From the NCBI RefSeq assembly GCF_900591205.1, contig NZ_UUPU01000009.1, forward strand, positions 1 to 62,996: a stretch of 62,996 nt of DNA, given 5' to 3'. Both the position numbers and the translations under genes were made by a program. The notes under the pieces were generated by a model. That model did no database searches and had not been told where the DNA came from. It was given only the letters and a program-made list of their open reading frames with translations. Below are positions 37,278 through 47,406 of the stretch, piece after piece (within the stretch, counting starts at the first letter, position 1; every line of letters begins with the position of its first letter). The stretch comes from Pseudomonas viridiflava (GTDB taxonomy: Bacteria; Pseudomonadota; Gammaproteobacteria; Pseudomonadales; Pseudomonadaceae).

Positions 37278-39356
37278 ATGCGCAAATTCCCTCTGTCGAT
37301 CCTTGGCCTGGCTATGTTGGCAGCGCTGCTGACCACGGTGGTTACTGGCTGTTCCGGTATATTCAATGGCATCGCTGACACGCTGCTGGCCAACGAAGTG
37401 CGTTTTGACGACCGAGAAACACCCCGTACTGCCTACGCCCTTTCGGCCTCTGCCGATCCAGTGCAGTTGGTCGGGGGGCAGGGCAGCGGCCTGAGTTGCA
37501 GCCTGCCGACCGGCCTGCAGACGTTGGCATTTACCCGTGGCAGCCACCAGGCGCCGATTGCCTTACAGATGCGCCAAGCGTGTGCCTTCCACGACTACTG
37601 CTACCGCCATGGCAACGCCACCTACGGTTACAGCCAGGCAGACTGCGATTTCATGTTGCAGCAGCAAGCCTTCCGGTTATGCAAGTACATCAACCCCAAC
37701 GCGACCATCAGCGACTGCGAAACCAATGCGCGCAAGGTTACCCTGGGGGTGCGCCTGGGCGGCTTCGGCAGCTTTAAAAGCGCGCGTGCTGCGCAAGACG
37801 AAAAAGCTTCCACCTTCCTGGAATTCGATCCCTACCCGGTGCGAGCCAATGCCCAGCGAGTGCTGCGCATCGCCGATGCACCGCGCCAGTGGGTTGACGA
37901 GGGCCTGCTGCCCAAAGCGGCCTACTATTTCGACATTCGGCCGTCGGGCAGCCTGGTACATGTGCTGGGGTGGAAGCCCGACGGCGGCCTGGTCTGTTCC
38001 AGCTTCCAATTGCCGGCCTCGTATGATGCCCTCAACGGTCCGCCCATGGTGGTGCGTGATGCGCCAGGCGGCGAAGACTGGTTTGTGTGGTGGAGGCGTA
38101 GCCAGTTGAGTGGGACTGCGGGCGGTTTCGCGCTGCTGCCTCCCGGTCGGGCCAGCCGCAACGACTGGGTGCAAGCGGCCGGGGGCATCCAACTGCGCAC
38201 ACCTGCCGGGCACTGCGAAAATAAAGCGATGTGGGGCAGGGGTGAGGCTACGCCCGCTGCTGCACCGCTGGCATTCGCCATCCATAACCAGGACTTCAAG
38301 TTTTCCGAGGTGCATCCGGTTAACGGGGCAAGCACACCGGGATTGGTGCGGCTGATGGGCCTGAGTACACATTCTTGCGGCCCGAATGAAGGCATCAAGG
38401 ACCGCTCGCTGTGCGTGGTGGATGTACTGTTTGACACAACACAGCGCCGAATTCGCGAAGCACCTGCAGGCCGGCATCTGTACAGCATTGCTGAGCGCAA
38501 CTGTATAAGCGATCCGGACGATCACACGTCAAAAGATCACTGCGACCGCTATCGCAATTATGTCGGCGCACCTTTTGTGGTCGCCCAGGCTACCCCACCT
38601 TTCTTGCTCTGGATGCGCCGAGGTGCCGGCAACGGCGATGGCTATGAAGACGGCGCGATAGTGCGACGTTACACGGTTGCAAAGCCTGGCACGGATGTCG
38701 CCAGCAACCTTGGCGAGCAAACCCTCAAGGCGTTCCCTGAGTCTATGGAACCGGCGTTTATTACCCAGGCAACCGCGACCAACCCAAGCTTTGTGAGCGT
38801 GATGGCGGACGGCAGTGGGGTCCAATTGCAGATGCAAAAAGCCGTTCTCAAAGGTGAGCAGGTAAAAGCCGCCACGCTGGAGTGCTTACGTGGCGCGCCC
38901 CTCTCCTGGTTGCAGCGCCCGGTTCATCTGGTAGCGGATCTTGCTGAAGCAAGCAAGAGCTACCTGGTGTTGTCGCGTGTGCGAGTGAGCGACACACACA
39001 GCAATCCGCTGGCCCAGGGCGCCGAGTTGGAAATCGCGGTGGCCACGCTGGCGGCTGATTCATGCCTCGATTCTGGCGTGCAAATGGCTGCCTACCCTGA
39101 TTTTTTCAAAGGCTTTTCGACACGGCAGGAGCAACTCGACGCTGGCAAGGCCGCCGGCGCTGCGAAGGTGGAAGCTGTCGGCCGCTACGCCGAACGCGTT
39201 CGCGGCGGGCAGATGGTGCTGGCGGATATCACTGGCGACCGCATCCCCGACCTGGTTCAGGTTGCCGAGATAAACAGTGACGGCGAACACCGCTTCCAGG
39301 CCGGTTTGCTGAAGGGCCGCCTTGAAGAGACCGGGCTGCGTTTCAGCGAATTCTAA
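37278..39356 (+). CDS. Large lipoprotein with phospholipase-A2-like active site
   Basis: The 692-residue protein has a lipoprotein signal (MRKFPLSILG..., lipobox VTGC, C25). Residues 101-109 read ACAFHDYCY, with H105-D106 flanked by cysteines as in the secreted phospholipase A2 active site (C-x-x-H-D-x-C). More cysteines nearby (C118-region ADCDF, LCKY, ISDCE) could make the usual disulfides. Residues beyond about 170 are unlike PLA2 and may form a carbohydrate- or ligand-binding module. Near the C-terminus, LADITGDRIPDLVQVAEI resembles an FG-GAP calcium repeat. No close family is recalled. AGGAAGG precedes the start. Lipid hydrolysis is inferred. Confidence 0.75.
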   Translation: MRKFPLSILGLAMLAALLTTVVTGCSGIFNGIADTLLANEVRFDDRETPRTAYALSASADPVQLVGGQGSGLSCSLPTGLQTLAFTRGSHQAPIALQMRQACAFHDYCYRHGNATYGYSQADCDFMLQQQAFRLCKYINPNATISDCETNARKVTLGVRLGGFGSFKSARAAQDEKASTFLEFDPYPVRANAQRVLRIADAPRQWVDEGLLPKAAYYFDIRPSGSLVHVLGWKPDGGLVCSSFQLPASYDALNGPPMVVRDAPGGEDWFVWWRRSQLSGTAGGFALLPPGRASRNDWVQAAGGIQLRTPAGHCENKAMWGRGEATPAAAPLAFAIHNQDFKFSEVHPVNGASTPGLVRLMGLSTHSCGPNEGIKDRSLCVVDVLFDTTQRRIREAPAGRHLYSIAERNCISDPDDHTSKDHCDRYRNYVGAPFVVAQATPPFLLWMRRGAGNGDGYEDGAIVRRYTVAKPGTDVASNLGEQTLKAFPESMEPAFITQATATNPSFVSVMADGSGVQLQMQKAVLKGEQVKAATLECLRGAPLSWLQRPVHLVADLAEASKSYLVLSRVRVSDTHSNPLAQGAELEIAVATLAADSCLDSGVQMAAYPDFFKGFSTRQEQLDAGKAAGAAKVEAVGRYAERVRGGQMVLADITGDRIPDLVQVAEINSDGEHRFQAGLLKGRLEETGLRFSEF

Positions 39357-39391
39357 AGGCATAGCTCACCGGATGAGGCGGGGTTGGCGGG

Positions 39392-40528
39392 TCACCGTCG
39401 ACCCGCCCGCGTACTCACGTCCACCCACACCGCCAGCACCAGAATGCTGCCCTTCACAATCATCTGCCAGTAGCTGTCCACATCCAGCATCGACATGCCG
39501 TTATCCAGACTGGTAATCACCAACGCGCCCAACAGTGCGCCATACACCGTGCCCGAGCCACCGCGCATGGAGGTGCCGCCGATAAAGCATGCGGCGATGG
39601 CATCCAGCTCGCCCATATTGCCCGCCGAGGGTGAACCGGCGGCGAGGCGGGCGGTGTTGACCAGGCCGGCGAGGGCACACATCACGCCCATGATGCCGAA
39701 GATCCACAGTTTCACCGCCTGCACATTGATGCCCGACAGGCGTGTAGCTTCCATATTGCTGCCCACTGCATACACGCGGCGGCCGAACACGGTCTGGCTG
39801 GTGACGTAACTGAAGACGCCGAGCAACACCAGCAACAGCAGCACCGGCACCGGGATGCCGTCGTAGCTGTTAAGGGTGGTAACGAACCCGGCCAGCACCG
39901 CGCCGATCACCGCTACGCGCAGCACATCGCGTACCCGCGAGTGTGCGGCCAAGCCATGCAGTGCGCGGTTGCGTCGTTGTTTCCAGGTTAAAAACAGGGT
40001 CAGAGCAAACAGTAAAACCCCGAGGCCAATACCCACCGAGTGCGGCAAATAGCCTTGGCCCACGTACACCAGCTGCGGCGAAACCGGCGCGATGGTGGTG
40101 CCGCCGGTAATCCCCAGCAGAATCCCGCGAAACGCCAGCATGCCGCCCAGGCCGACGATAAATGACGGGATGCGCAGGTAGGCGGTCATGTAGCCGTTGG
40201 CGAGGCCGATCATCAGGCCGCACAGCGCCACCAGGCTGAGATTGGCCAGCAGCGGCACGTGATAGACCACATCCAGAATCGCCGCGAGCCCGCCCAGCAA
40301 CCCAAGCAATGAGCCCACCGACAAGTCGATCTCGCCGCTGATGATCACCAGCACCATGCCGCAGGCCAGAATTCCGGTGATCGACATCTGCCGCAGCAGG
40401 TTGGACAGGTTGCGCGGCGTGAGGAAGCCGCCCTCGGTCTGCCAGCTGAAAAACAGCCAGATAAACGCCACGGCAATCACCAGGGCGAGCATTTTGTAGC
40501 GGGTAAACAGCTGTTTGACCTGGTTCAT
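39392..40528 (-). CDS. xylH: Xylose ABC transporter permease XylH
   Basis: The 378-residue inner-membrane protein has about ten hydrophobic segments and the sugar-permease pattern of the ribose/xylose family, including LSVGSLLGLLGG, AYLRIPSFIVGLGGMLAFRG and the AFLIGGTSMRGGSGTV-like ACFIGGTSMRGGSGTVYGAL segment. The start directly abuts the xylG stop. The xylG tail ahead of it carries AAAACAATAATAATC (40543-40557), an Hfq/Crc-type motif at its ribosome-binding site. It is the last gene of the xylFGH transport unit. Confidence 0.92.
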   Translation of the reverse strand: MNQVKQLFTRYKMLALVIAVAFIWLFFSWQTEGGFLTPRNLSNLLRQMSITGILACGMVLVIISGEIDLSVGSLLGLLGGLAAILDVVYHVPLLANLSLVALCGLMIGLANGYMTAYLRIPSFIVGLGGMLAFRGILLGITGGTTIAPVSPQLVYVGQGYLPHSVGIGLGVLLFALTLFLTWKQRRNRALHGLAAHSRVRDVLRVAVIGAVLAGFVTTLNSYDGIPVPVLLLLVLLGVFSYVTSQTVFGRRVYAVGSNMEATRLSGINVQAVKLWIFGIMGVMCALAGLVNTARLAAGSPSAGNMGELDAIAACFIGGTSMRGGSGTVYGALLGALVITSLDNGMSMLDVDSYWQMIVKGSILVLAVWVDVSTRAGRR

Positions 40529-42073
40529 CTACGCGGTCTTCCGATTATTATTGTTTTGGCTGAGCGCGGCGGCGAGCACCTGTTCCTGGGTGAGCCCCTG
40601 ATTGACGAAGTCGCCGCGCAACTGGCCGTCGCCGATCACCAGTACGCGGTTGGACACCCCCAGCACCTCAGCCAATTCCGAGGAGACCATGATGATCGCC
40701 ACGCCTTCGGCCGCCAGCGCGCCCATCAGTTTGTAGATCTCATACTTGGCGCCCACATCCACCCCGCGCGTGGGTTCATCGAGGATCAGCACCTTGGGCT
40801 TGGCCATGAGCATTTTCGCCAGCACGGCCTTTTGCTGATTGCCACCCGACAGGCTGGTGATCGGTAAAAACGGGCTCGCGGTCTTGAGGTGCATGCGTGC
40901 AATCTGTTGGTCGATGCTGCCCAGCTCGGCTTCGGCGTCGATGCGGGTCATGTGCGCGTAGGTGTCGAGCACCGCCAGGGTGATATTCTGGCCCACCCCC
41001 AGGTCGGGGATGATGCCCTGGCGCTTGCGGTCTTCCGGCACCATGCACAGCCCGGCGCGGATCGACTTGAGCGGCATGCGCGTGTCGATCACCTGGCCAT
41101 CGAGCCACACCTCGCAGCTGTAGCGGCCGGGGTAGGCGCCGAACAGCGCCGACACCAGCTCTGTGCGCCCAGCGCCCACCAGCCCGGCAATGCCGAGAAT
41201 TTCCCCGCGCCGGAGCACGAAGGAAATATCGTCGACGCGTTTGCGCTTGGGGTTGTCCACGTCATAGCACGTGACGTTGCGCGCCTCGAAAATCACCTCA
41301 CCGACTTCATGCGGTTCGGTGGGGTAGAGGTTGCTCATCTCGCGTCCGACCATCTGCGTGATGATCTGTGGGATGTCCATGTCGGCCATGGCGGTGGTTG
41401 CGATGTGCTTGCCATCGCGGATCACCGCGATGGTGTCGCACACCGCCGCCACTTCATCGAGCTTGTGCGAGATATACACGCAGGCCACGCCCTTGGCCTT
41501 GAGGTCGCGGATGATGTCCAGCAGCACCTCGATTTCCGAGCGGGTCAGCGCCGAGGAGGGCTCGTCAAGAATCAACAGGCGCGCCTGTTTGTTCAGGGCC
41601 TTGGCGATTTCCACCAATTGCTGGTAGCCGCCGCCGTACTGCGACACCGGCAACGCCACGTTCATGTCCGGCACCTTGAGTTCACGCATCAGGACTTCGG
41701 CACGGTGCAGCATCGCCGGGTAGTTCATGCGCCCGCCGGGCAGGGTCAGTTCGTGGCCCATGAAGATGTTTTCGGCCACCGACAGGTCGGGCACCAGGGT
41801 CAGCTCCTGGTGAATGATCACGATGCCCGTGGCCTCGGTTTCGCTGATCGACTGAGCCCTGAGCGGTTGCCCGTCCCAGAGGATTTCGCCGTCCCAGGTG
41901 CCGTACGGATAGACTGCCGACAGCACCTTCATCAAGGTGGATTTACCGGCACCGTTCTCGCCGCACAGCCCCACACATTCACCGGGCCGCACTTTGATAT
42001 TGATGCCGTTCAGCGCGTTGACACCGCCAAAACTTTTGACGATGCCGTTCATTTGCAGCAGGTAATCGGCCAT
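40529..42073 (-). CDS. xylG: Xylose ABC transporter ATP-binding protein XylG
   Basis: The 514-residue protein is a double ATPase of the sugar ABC family. The first half has Walker [15 protein letters not shown], signature [16 protein letters not shown] and Walker [12 protein letters not shown]; the second half has [14 protein letters not shown] and [12 protein letters not shown]. It powers xylose import with XylF and XylH. The ATG at 42073 lies 5 bp after the xylF stop; an in-frame GTG at 42082 would overlap that stop and is less likely. Confidence 0.93.
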   Translation of the reverse strand: MADYLLQMNGIVKSFGGVNALNGINIKVRPGECVGLCGENGAGKSTLMKVLSAVYPYGTWDGEILWDGQPLRAQSISETEATGIVIIHQELTLVPDLSVAENIFMGHELTLPGGRMNYPAMLHRAEVLMRELKVPDMNVALPVSQYGGGYQQLVEIAKALNKQARLLILDEPSSALTRSEIEVLLDIIRDLKAKGVACVYISHKLDEVAAVCDTIAVIRDGKHIATTAMADMDIPQIITQMVGREMSNLYPTEPHEVGEVIFEARNVTCYDVDNPKRKRVDDISFVLRRGEILGIAGLVGAGRTELVSALFGAYPGRYSCEVWLDGQVIDTRMPLKSIRAGLCMVPEDRKRQGIIPDLGVGQNITLAVLDTYAHMTRIDAEAELGSIDQQIARMHLKTASPFLPITSLSGGNQQKAVLAKMLMAKPKVLILDEPTRGVDVGAKYEIYKLMGALAAEGVAIIMVSSELAEVLGVSNRVLVIGDGQLRGDFVNQGLTQEQVLAAALSQNNNNRKTA

Positions 42074-42078
42074 GGCGG

Positions 42079-43080
42079 TCACTGCCCGGCTATCTGCTCT
42101 TTGGTATAGAACCCGTCTTGCTCCAACAGGTCGATATTGGCCTTGGTCAGCGGGGTAGGGGTGAGCAGGATGGTGTCGACCTTTTTGCTGCCATTGTCGT
42201 ATTGCGAGCTGTAGGTGGGTTTCTCGTTACGTGCAAGTTGCACCGAGAGCTTGGCCGCTTCGGAGGCGATCAGTTTGAGCGGCTTGTACACGGTCATGGT
42301 CTGGGTGCCGTCGATCACGCGCTTTACCGCAGCCAGGTCGGCGTCCTGCCCGGAGATCGGCACCTTGCCGGCGAGCTTCTGCGCGGCCAGGGCCTGGATC
42401 GCACCGCCGGCGGTGGCGTCGTTGGAGGCGACGATGGCGTCGATCTTGTTGTTGTTTCGGGTCAGGGCATTTTCGACGATGCTCAGGGCTTCGGTCGGGT
42501 TCCATTCCTTGACCCACTGCTGGCCGACAATCTTGATATCGCCCTTGTCGATGGCCGGTTGCAGCACTTTCATCTGGCCTTCGCGCAGCACCTTGGCGTT
42601 GTTGTCGGTGGGCGCGCCGCCGAGCAGGAAGTAGTTGCCCTTGGGCGCCGCCTGCAGCACACCATTGGCCTGCATCTCGCCGACTTTTTCATTATCGAAG
42701 GAGATGTAGGCGTCGATGTCCGCGTTGAGAATCAGGCGGTCATAGGACACCACCTTGATCCCGGCCTTCTTGGCTTCGGCTACGGCGTTGGTCAGTACGG
42801 TGGCGTTGAACGGCACGATAACGATCACGTCCACGCCCCGGGAGATCAGGTTTTCGATCTGCGAAATCTGCTTTTGCTCGTTGGCATCGGCGGACTGCAC
42901 GAAGACCTTGGCGTCGAGTTTTTCTGCGGCTGCGACGAAGTAGTCGCGGTCGCGGGACCAGCGTTCCAGGCGCAGGTCGTCGATGGAAAAACCGATTTTC
43001 GGGTGGGCTGAATCGGCCATCACCGGCAGGGCGAGCAGGGCCAGGGCAGTGGTGAGCAGGGTACGTTTGAATGACTTCAT
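42079..43080 (-). CDS. xylF: Periplasmic D-xylose-binding protein XylF
   Basis: The 333-residue protein has a signal peptide ([22 protein letters not shown]) and the periplasmic-binding-protein-I fold of Xyl[36 protein letters not shown], and [21 protein letters not shown]. It captures xylose for XylGH. The leader has AACAACAATAAAAGGA over the ribosome-binding site (43091-43106), a clear Hfq/Crc target motif. It is 292 bp downstream of xylA; the gap contains a REP pair. Confidence 0.94.
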   Translation of the reverse strand: MKSFKRTLLTTALALLALPVMADSAHPKIGFSIDDLRLERWSRDRDYFVAAAEKLDAKVFVQSADANEQKQISQIENLISRGVDVIVIVPFNATVLTNAVAEAKKAGIKVVSYDRLILNADIDAYISFDNEKVGEMQANGVLQAAPKGNYFLLGGAPTDNNAKVLREGQMKVLQPAIDKGDIKIVGQQWVKEWNPTEALSIVENALTRNNNKIDAIVASNDATAGGAIQALAAQKLAGKVPISGQDADLAAVKRVIDGTQTMTVYKPLKLIASEAAKLSVQLARNEKPTYSSQYDNGSKKVDTILLTPTPLTKANIDLLEQDGFYTKEQIAGQ

Positions 43081-43190
43081 GGTGGTGCGTCCTTTTATTG
43101 TTGTTGGAAAGACACAGCGTGATGCGGGTAGAACTGTAGAGCGTCCTTCGACGTTCGGTGGATAGATTTGTCGCGCAAATGTCACAGCTT

Positions 43191-43341
43191 TTGTGGCGAG
43201 CGGGCTTGTCGAATCGTCGCACCGCCGCGTTGGGCTGCGGAGCAGCCCCAAAACCAGGCGGCGCGGTGTATCAGGTAAAAACGCGTTGCCGGTTACAGGG
43301 GCCGCTTCGCGGCCCAACGCGAGCAAGCTCGCTCGCCACAT
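43191..43341. repeat. REP doublet, partly degenerate
   Basis: TTGTGGCGAGCGGGCTTG (43191) and CAAGCTCGCTCGCCACA (about 43324) are inverted REP cores; the first is interrupted after its core by a 15-bp stretch. The inner arms (GGGCTGCGGAGCAGCCCC, and GGGGCCGCTTCGCGGCCC) are self-complementary. It sits between xylA and xylF and may separate their transcript levels. Confidence 0.8.
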
Positions 43342-43372
43342 AAGAGCGCCCTGGCCACAGGTGATGTCGCTT

Positions 43373-44689
43373 TCAGGTATAGATAAACCGATTGACCACA
43401 CCCTCAAGCATCTCCTGCCGACCACTCACGGCTTGCGGGTTCAGCTCATGGGCAAAGGCATGTTCGGCCAGTGATTCCAGGCTGAACTCACCGGCCAGCA
43501 CAGCCTTGCCCAGCGGTTGCTGCCAACCGGCGTAACGCTGGTCCTTGAACTGCTGCAACCGGTCGTTCTGCACCATGGCGGCTGCACGTTCCAGGGCAAG
43601 GGCCAGTACATCCATGGCGGCGACATGGCCGTGGAACAGGTCGACCTCGTCCAGGCTCTGGCGGCGCACCTTGGAGTCAAAGTTATAGCCGCCATTCTTG
43701 AAGCCGCCAGCCTTGAGGATTTCATAGGTGGCCAGGGTCATTTCCTCGACGCTGTTGGGGAACTGGTCGGTGTCCCAGCCGTTCTGCGGGTCGCCCCGGT
43801 TGGCGTCGATGCTGCCGAAGATCCCCAGGGACACGGCGGTAGCAATCTCATGATGGAAACTGTGCCCGGCCAGGGTCGCGTGGTTGGCCTCGATGTTCAC
43901 CTTGATCTCGTGTTCCAGGCCGTACTCATGCAGGAAGCCGAACACCGTGGCACTGTCGTAATCGTACTGGTGCTTGGTGGGTTCCTGGGGCTTGGGTTCG
44001 ATCAGCAGGTCACCCTTGAAGCCGATCTTGTGCTTGTGCTCCACCACCATGCGCATAAACCGCCCGAGTTGCTCGCGCTCGCGCTTGAGGTCGGTATTGA
44101 GCAGGGTTTCATAGCCTTCGCGGCCGCCCCACAGCACGTAGTTGGCGCCCTTGAGCCGCAGCGTGGCGTTCATCGCGCTGAACACCTGGGCGGCGGCGTA
44201 GGCGAACACCTCCGGGTCCGGGTTGCTCGCGGCGCCGGCGGCAAAGCGCGGGTTGCTGAAGCAATTGGCGGTGCCCCACAGCAGTTGGATACCGGTCTGT
44301 TCCTGGTGGCGTTCCAGGTGATCGACCATTTGCGCGAAGTGGTTGCGATAGTCCTTGAGCGAGCTGCCTTCGGGTGCCACATCGGTGTCGTGAAAACTGT
44401 AGTAGTCGATGCCCAGCTTGGAGAAAAACTCAAAGGCCGCGTCCGCCTTGCCGATGGCCAGTTCCAGCGGGTCGCCGCTGCGCTGCCAGGGGCGCTTGAA
44501 GGTGCCCACGCCGAACATGTCCGCGCCGGGCCAGACGAAGGTGTGCCAATAGCAGGCGGCCATGCGCAGGTGCTCGCGCATGGGTTTGCCGAGGATCAAT
44601 TTGTTGGCATCGTAGTGGCGAAAGGCGAGGGGGGAGTCGCTGCTGGGGCCTTCGAAGCGAACCTTCTCGACACCGGGGAAGTACAGCAT
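43373..44689 (-). CDS. xylA: Xylose isomerase
   Basis: The 438-residue enzyme interconverts D-xylose and D-xylulose. Landmarks are [11 protein letters not shown] with the catalytic histidine, the [10 protein letters not shown] segment, [19 protein letters not shown] and the metal site [15 protein letters not shown]. The ATG at 44689 matches the family N-terminus ([15 protein letters not shown]). AGAACAATAAGGA in the leader overlaps an Hfq/Crc-type motif. It is divergent from xylR. No xylulokinase gene is present nearby. Confidence 0.96.
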   Translation of the reverse strand: MLYFPGVEKVRFEGPSSDSPLAFRHYDANKLILGKPMREHLRMAACYWHTFVWPGADMFGVGTFKRPWQRSGDPLELAIGKADAAFEFFSKLGIDYYSFHDTDVAPEGSSLKDYRNHFAQMVDHLERHQEQTGIQLLWGTANCFSNPRFAAGAASNPDPEVFAYAAAQVFSAMNATLRLKGANYVLWGGREGYETLLNTDLKREREQLGRFMRMVVEHKHKIGFKGDLLIEPKPQEPTKHQYDYDSATVFGFLHEYGLEHEIKVNIEANHATLAGHSFHHEIATAVSLGIFGSIDANRGDPQNGWDTDQFPNSVEEMTLATYEILKAGGFKNGGYNFDSKVRRQSLDEVDLFHGHVAAMDVLALALERAAAMVQNDRLQQFKDQRYAGWQQPLGKAVLAGEFSLESLAEHAFAHELNPQAVSGRQEMLEGVVNRFIYT

Positions 44690-44829
44690 GGCGTTTTTCC
44701 TTATTGTTCTTGGCGGTGTCTGGATACTAGCAACGGCACCCGGCCTGCCGATTATGAAAATCACCAAGCGATAGTGCGATTTTGAGTGGTGAGGGCTAGT
44801 CTGTAGCGACCGGCCTCAGGACAAAAACA

Positions 44830-46014
44830 ATGAAAACCCTACCGCCCGTGCACCGCATCGCCCTGTTGTTCAACGGCAGCAAGATTTACGACCGGGGCAT
44901 CATCACCGGCATCGGCAACTACCTGAGCAGTACCCGTGCCTCCTGGGACCTGTTCCTCGAGGAGGACTTCCTGTGCCGCCTCAAAGGCATCGAGCGCTGG
45001 CAAGGCGACGGCATCATTGCCGACTTCGACGACCCGCTGATCGGCGAGGCGCTGGCTGCTATCAAGCTGCCGGTGGTGGCGGTGGGCGGCTCCTATCAGG
45101 ATATACGCGCCTACCCCAGGGGCATTCCCTATGTGGCCACCGATAACCATGCGTTGATGAAGCTGGCGTATGAGCACTTGATCGAGGCCGGTCTGACGCG
45201 TTTTGCCTGCTTCAGCCTGCCTGAAGCCCAGGCCAACCGCTGGGCCCAGGAGCGCGAAAAAGCCTTCAAGCGCCTGCTGCAACGCGATGGTCTGCACGCC
45301 GAGGTTTATCGTGGCCTGGGCACCAGCGCACCGCTGTGGGACAGCGCCGTGGAACAGCAGATCGCCTGGCTGCAAGCCTTGCCCAAACCCATCGGCATCA
45401 TCGCTGTGACCGACGCGCGTGCCCGGCAATTGCTGCAAGCCTGCCTCACCGCGGGTATCGCAGTGCCGGAAGAGGTAGCGCTGATCGGCATCGACAACGA
45501 CCCGCTGACCCGCACTCTTACAAGGGTGCCGCTGAGTTCGGTGATCCAGGGCACGGAGACCATGGGGCGCACGGCTGCCGCGCTGCTGCACCAGATGCTG
45601 CACGGCAAACCCTGTACCGGCACGCAAGTGCTGGTGCCGCCGGACGCGATCAATGTGCAGGCGTCCAGCCTGCACCAACCCTTGGGCAACCCGTATGTGA
45701 TGCAGGCGCTGCTGTTTATCCGGCAGTACGCCTGCCAGGGCATCAAGACCGCGCAGGTGGCGGCTTATGTCGGCGTGTCGCGTTCATCCCTGGAAGCGCA
45801 CTTTCGCAAGGAGCGCGGGTGCAGCGTGCATGACGAGATCCTGCGCTTCAAACTCGCTGCCGCCGCCAAGGGCCTGCAAAGCCGGGGCCTGGCGATTGCC
45901 GATGTAGCGCAGCAATGCGGTTTCAAGTCGGCGCAGTACCTGCACACGGTGTTTCGGCGCGAGTTTGGGTGTACGCCGCGGGAGTATCAGCAGGGTGTAC
46001 CTGCAACTACATAA
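44830..46014 (+). CDS. xylR: Xylose operon regulator XylR (AraC family)
   Basis: The 394-residue protein joins a periplasmic-binding-protein-like sensor (residues 1-280, with IALLFNGSKIYDRGIITGIGN-type start and VALIGIDNDPLTRTL) to a C-terminal AraC DNA-binding domain (AQVAAYVGVSRSSLEAHFRK and IADVAQQCGFKSAQYLHTVF). This is the xylose-responsive XylR architecture. It is divergent from xylA; the 140-bp gap should hold its operators. ACAAAAACA immediately before the ATG resembles the Hfq/Crc motif. Confidence 0.93.
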   Translation: MKTLPPVHRIALLFNGSKIYDRGIITGIGNYLSSTRASWDLFLEEDFLCRLKGIERWQGDGIIADFDDPLIGEALAAIKLPVVAVGGSYQDIRAYPRGIPYVATDNHALMKLAYEHLIEAGLTRFACFSLPEAQANRWAQEREKAFKRLLQRDGLHAEVYRGLGTSAPLWDSAVEQQIAWLQALPKPIGIIAVTDARARQLLQACLTAGIAVPEEVALIGIDNDPLTRTLTRVPLSSVIQGTETMGRTAAALLHQMLHGKPCTGTQVLVPPDAINVQASSLHQPLGNPYVMQALLFIRQYACQGIKTAQVAAYVGVSRSSLEAHFRKERGCSVHDEILRFKLAAAAKGLQSRGLAIADVAQQCGFKSAQYLHTVFRREFGCTPREYQQGVPATT

Positions 46015-46035
46015 CTCAAGAACACAGCAGATCAA

Positions 46036-46070
46036 AATGTGGGAGGGGCAAGCCCCTCCCACATTTTTTG
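46036..46070. terminator. Bidirectional Rho-independent terminator
   Basis: AATGTGGGAGGGG-CAAG-CCCCTCCCACATT is a nearly perfect hairpin followed by six T residues and preceded by A residues. It lies between the convergent xylR and oprB genes. Confidence 0.9.
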
Positions 46071-46085
46071 GCCGCGTTCAGGCGT

Positions 46086-47351
46086 TTAGAACACTGCCTT
46101 TACCTGCAAGCCCAACACCAGTGCATTGTCGATCTTCTCCCCCGAAAACGCCCCCGGCTCGATGATGTATTGCACATCCGGGCGCAGGGTCAGCCACGGC
46201 GTGGCCTGGTAGCCGTAGCTGAGTTCGATCAACTGTTCGGCGTTGTTCAGGTCAGGGTAGTCCGTCCCCGCGTTGAAGGCTGCCTGCTCTTGCACATCAC
46301 GGCTGCGCGTATTCGGCACGGCGCGGCCATACCCCAGGGCCACGGTGTCCCGTGGTCGACCTTCGAACGGCTTGTACAGCACCACGCCCGCGCCATACCA
46401 CTTGCTGAACGGCGAAGCGGCTTCGCTGGCGGCGGAGTATTGGCCGAAGGCATGCAGTACGCGGCCCGGCGAAGAAGGGGAGGCCCACACCGCCTGATCA
46501 ATCAGCAGGTAGTGACCGCCGCGCCCGCTGACTTCTTTGTCGCTGCCGATGCGTTTGACGTCGGAGCTGTCGTAGTAATAGCCCAGCTTGTATTCACCCG
46601 GCAGCGTGCCGGCGTGTTTGTAGATCAACTCGATGGGCACCACGGTGCCGGTGGTGTGCTTGGGGCTCAAATGCCAGGCGCGGCTGGAGTCGCCATTGCT
46701 GTCCGGGTCCACATTGAAGGCGGCCACGCGCAGTTGCCAGGACGGCGAAAAATCATATTTCACCCGGGCGCCCAGGCGCGCATTCGGGTAGTTGGTCCAG
46801 CCGCTGCCGCCGGACATGTTCAGCGGGTGCCCGCAGAAACCGGCATTTATGAAGTTGCACAGGATGCCGCTGTCCAGGCCGCCGAGGTCATTGCCCATGG
46901 CCATGTAACCCAGCTTGAGGTTCAGCGCCGGGCTGAACAGCGTGCGCTCGTAGCTCAGCTCGGTGAGGCGGGTGTAGAGGCCGCCGTAGTTTTCCTGGAT
47001 CGGCAGGCGGTTGCCTACCAGGTCGTCGGAGGCGCTGTTGCCACGTCGGTCGTTGAGGGTCAGCTGGATGCGGTCGCCATTGTTGAAGCCATAGAGCTTG
47101 CCCAGGTCGAATTGCACACCGAGCTTTACGTTTTGCGAGTAGCGCGCCGAACGGTGCTGGCCGCCGTGGGCGTTGTAGGCGGTTTCGCCGCTGTAGTCGC
47201 CGCTAAAGCGGATACCTTGCGCGTCGAGTTCGCGGCGCAGGCCGCCCCAGTCGCCGGTCAGGGTGGTGTCGTCGGCTTGAGCGGGCAGGGCGGCGCCCAG
47301 GGCCAGGCCCAGCAACAGGCGCCCAAGGGAAAGATGAGAAGAGGGGGTCAT
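46086..47351 (-). CDS. oprB: Carbohydrate-selective porin OprB
   Basis: The 421-residue outer-membrane protein has a signal peptide (cut near LPAQA, residue 26) and the OprB pattern: TLTGDWGGLRRELDAQGIRF at the mature N-terminus, repeated beta-strands, and a terminal LGLQVKAVF strand. It admits glucose and other sugars into the periplasm. It is 55 bp downstream of gcd in the same direction, so imported glucose meets the glucose dehydrogenase, a common pairing in pseudomonads. Confidence 0.92.
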   Translation of the reverse strand: MTPSSHLSLGRLLLGLALGAALPAQADDTTLTGDWGGLRRELDAQGIRFSGDYSGETAYNAHGGQHRSARYSQNVKLGVQFDLGKLYGFNNGDRIQLTLNDRRGNSASDDLVGNRLPIQENYGGLYTRLTELSYERTLFSPALNLKLGYMAMGNDLGGLDSGILCNFINAGFCGHPLNMSGGSGWTNYPNARLGARVKYDFSPSWQLRVAAFNVDPDSNGDSSRAWHLSPKHTTGTVVPIELIYKHAGTLPGEYKLGYYYDSSDVKRIGSDKEVSGRGGHYLLIDQAVWASPSSPGRVLHAFGQYSAASEAASPFSKWYGAGVVLYKPFEGRPRDTVALGYGRAVPNTRSRDVQEQAAFNAGTDYPDLNNAEQLIELSYGYQATPWLTLRPDVQYIIEPGAFSGEKIDNALVLGLQVKAVF

Positions 47352-47406
47352 GCGGGTTTTTCCAAAGCAGAAGGCGCGGTGCCGGGGGGCACCGCGCTTG
47401 GAGGGG

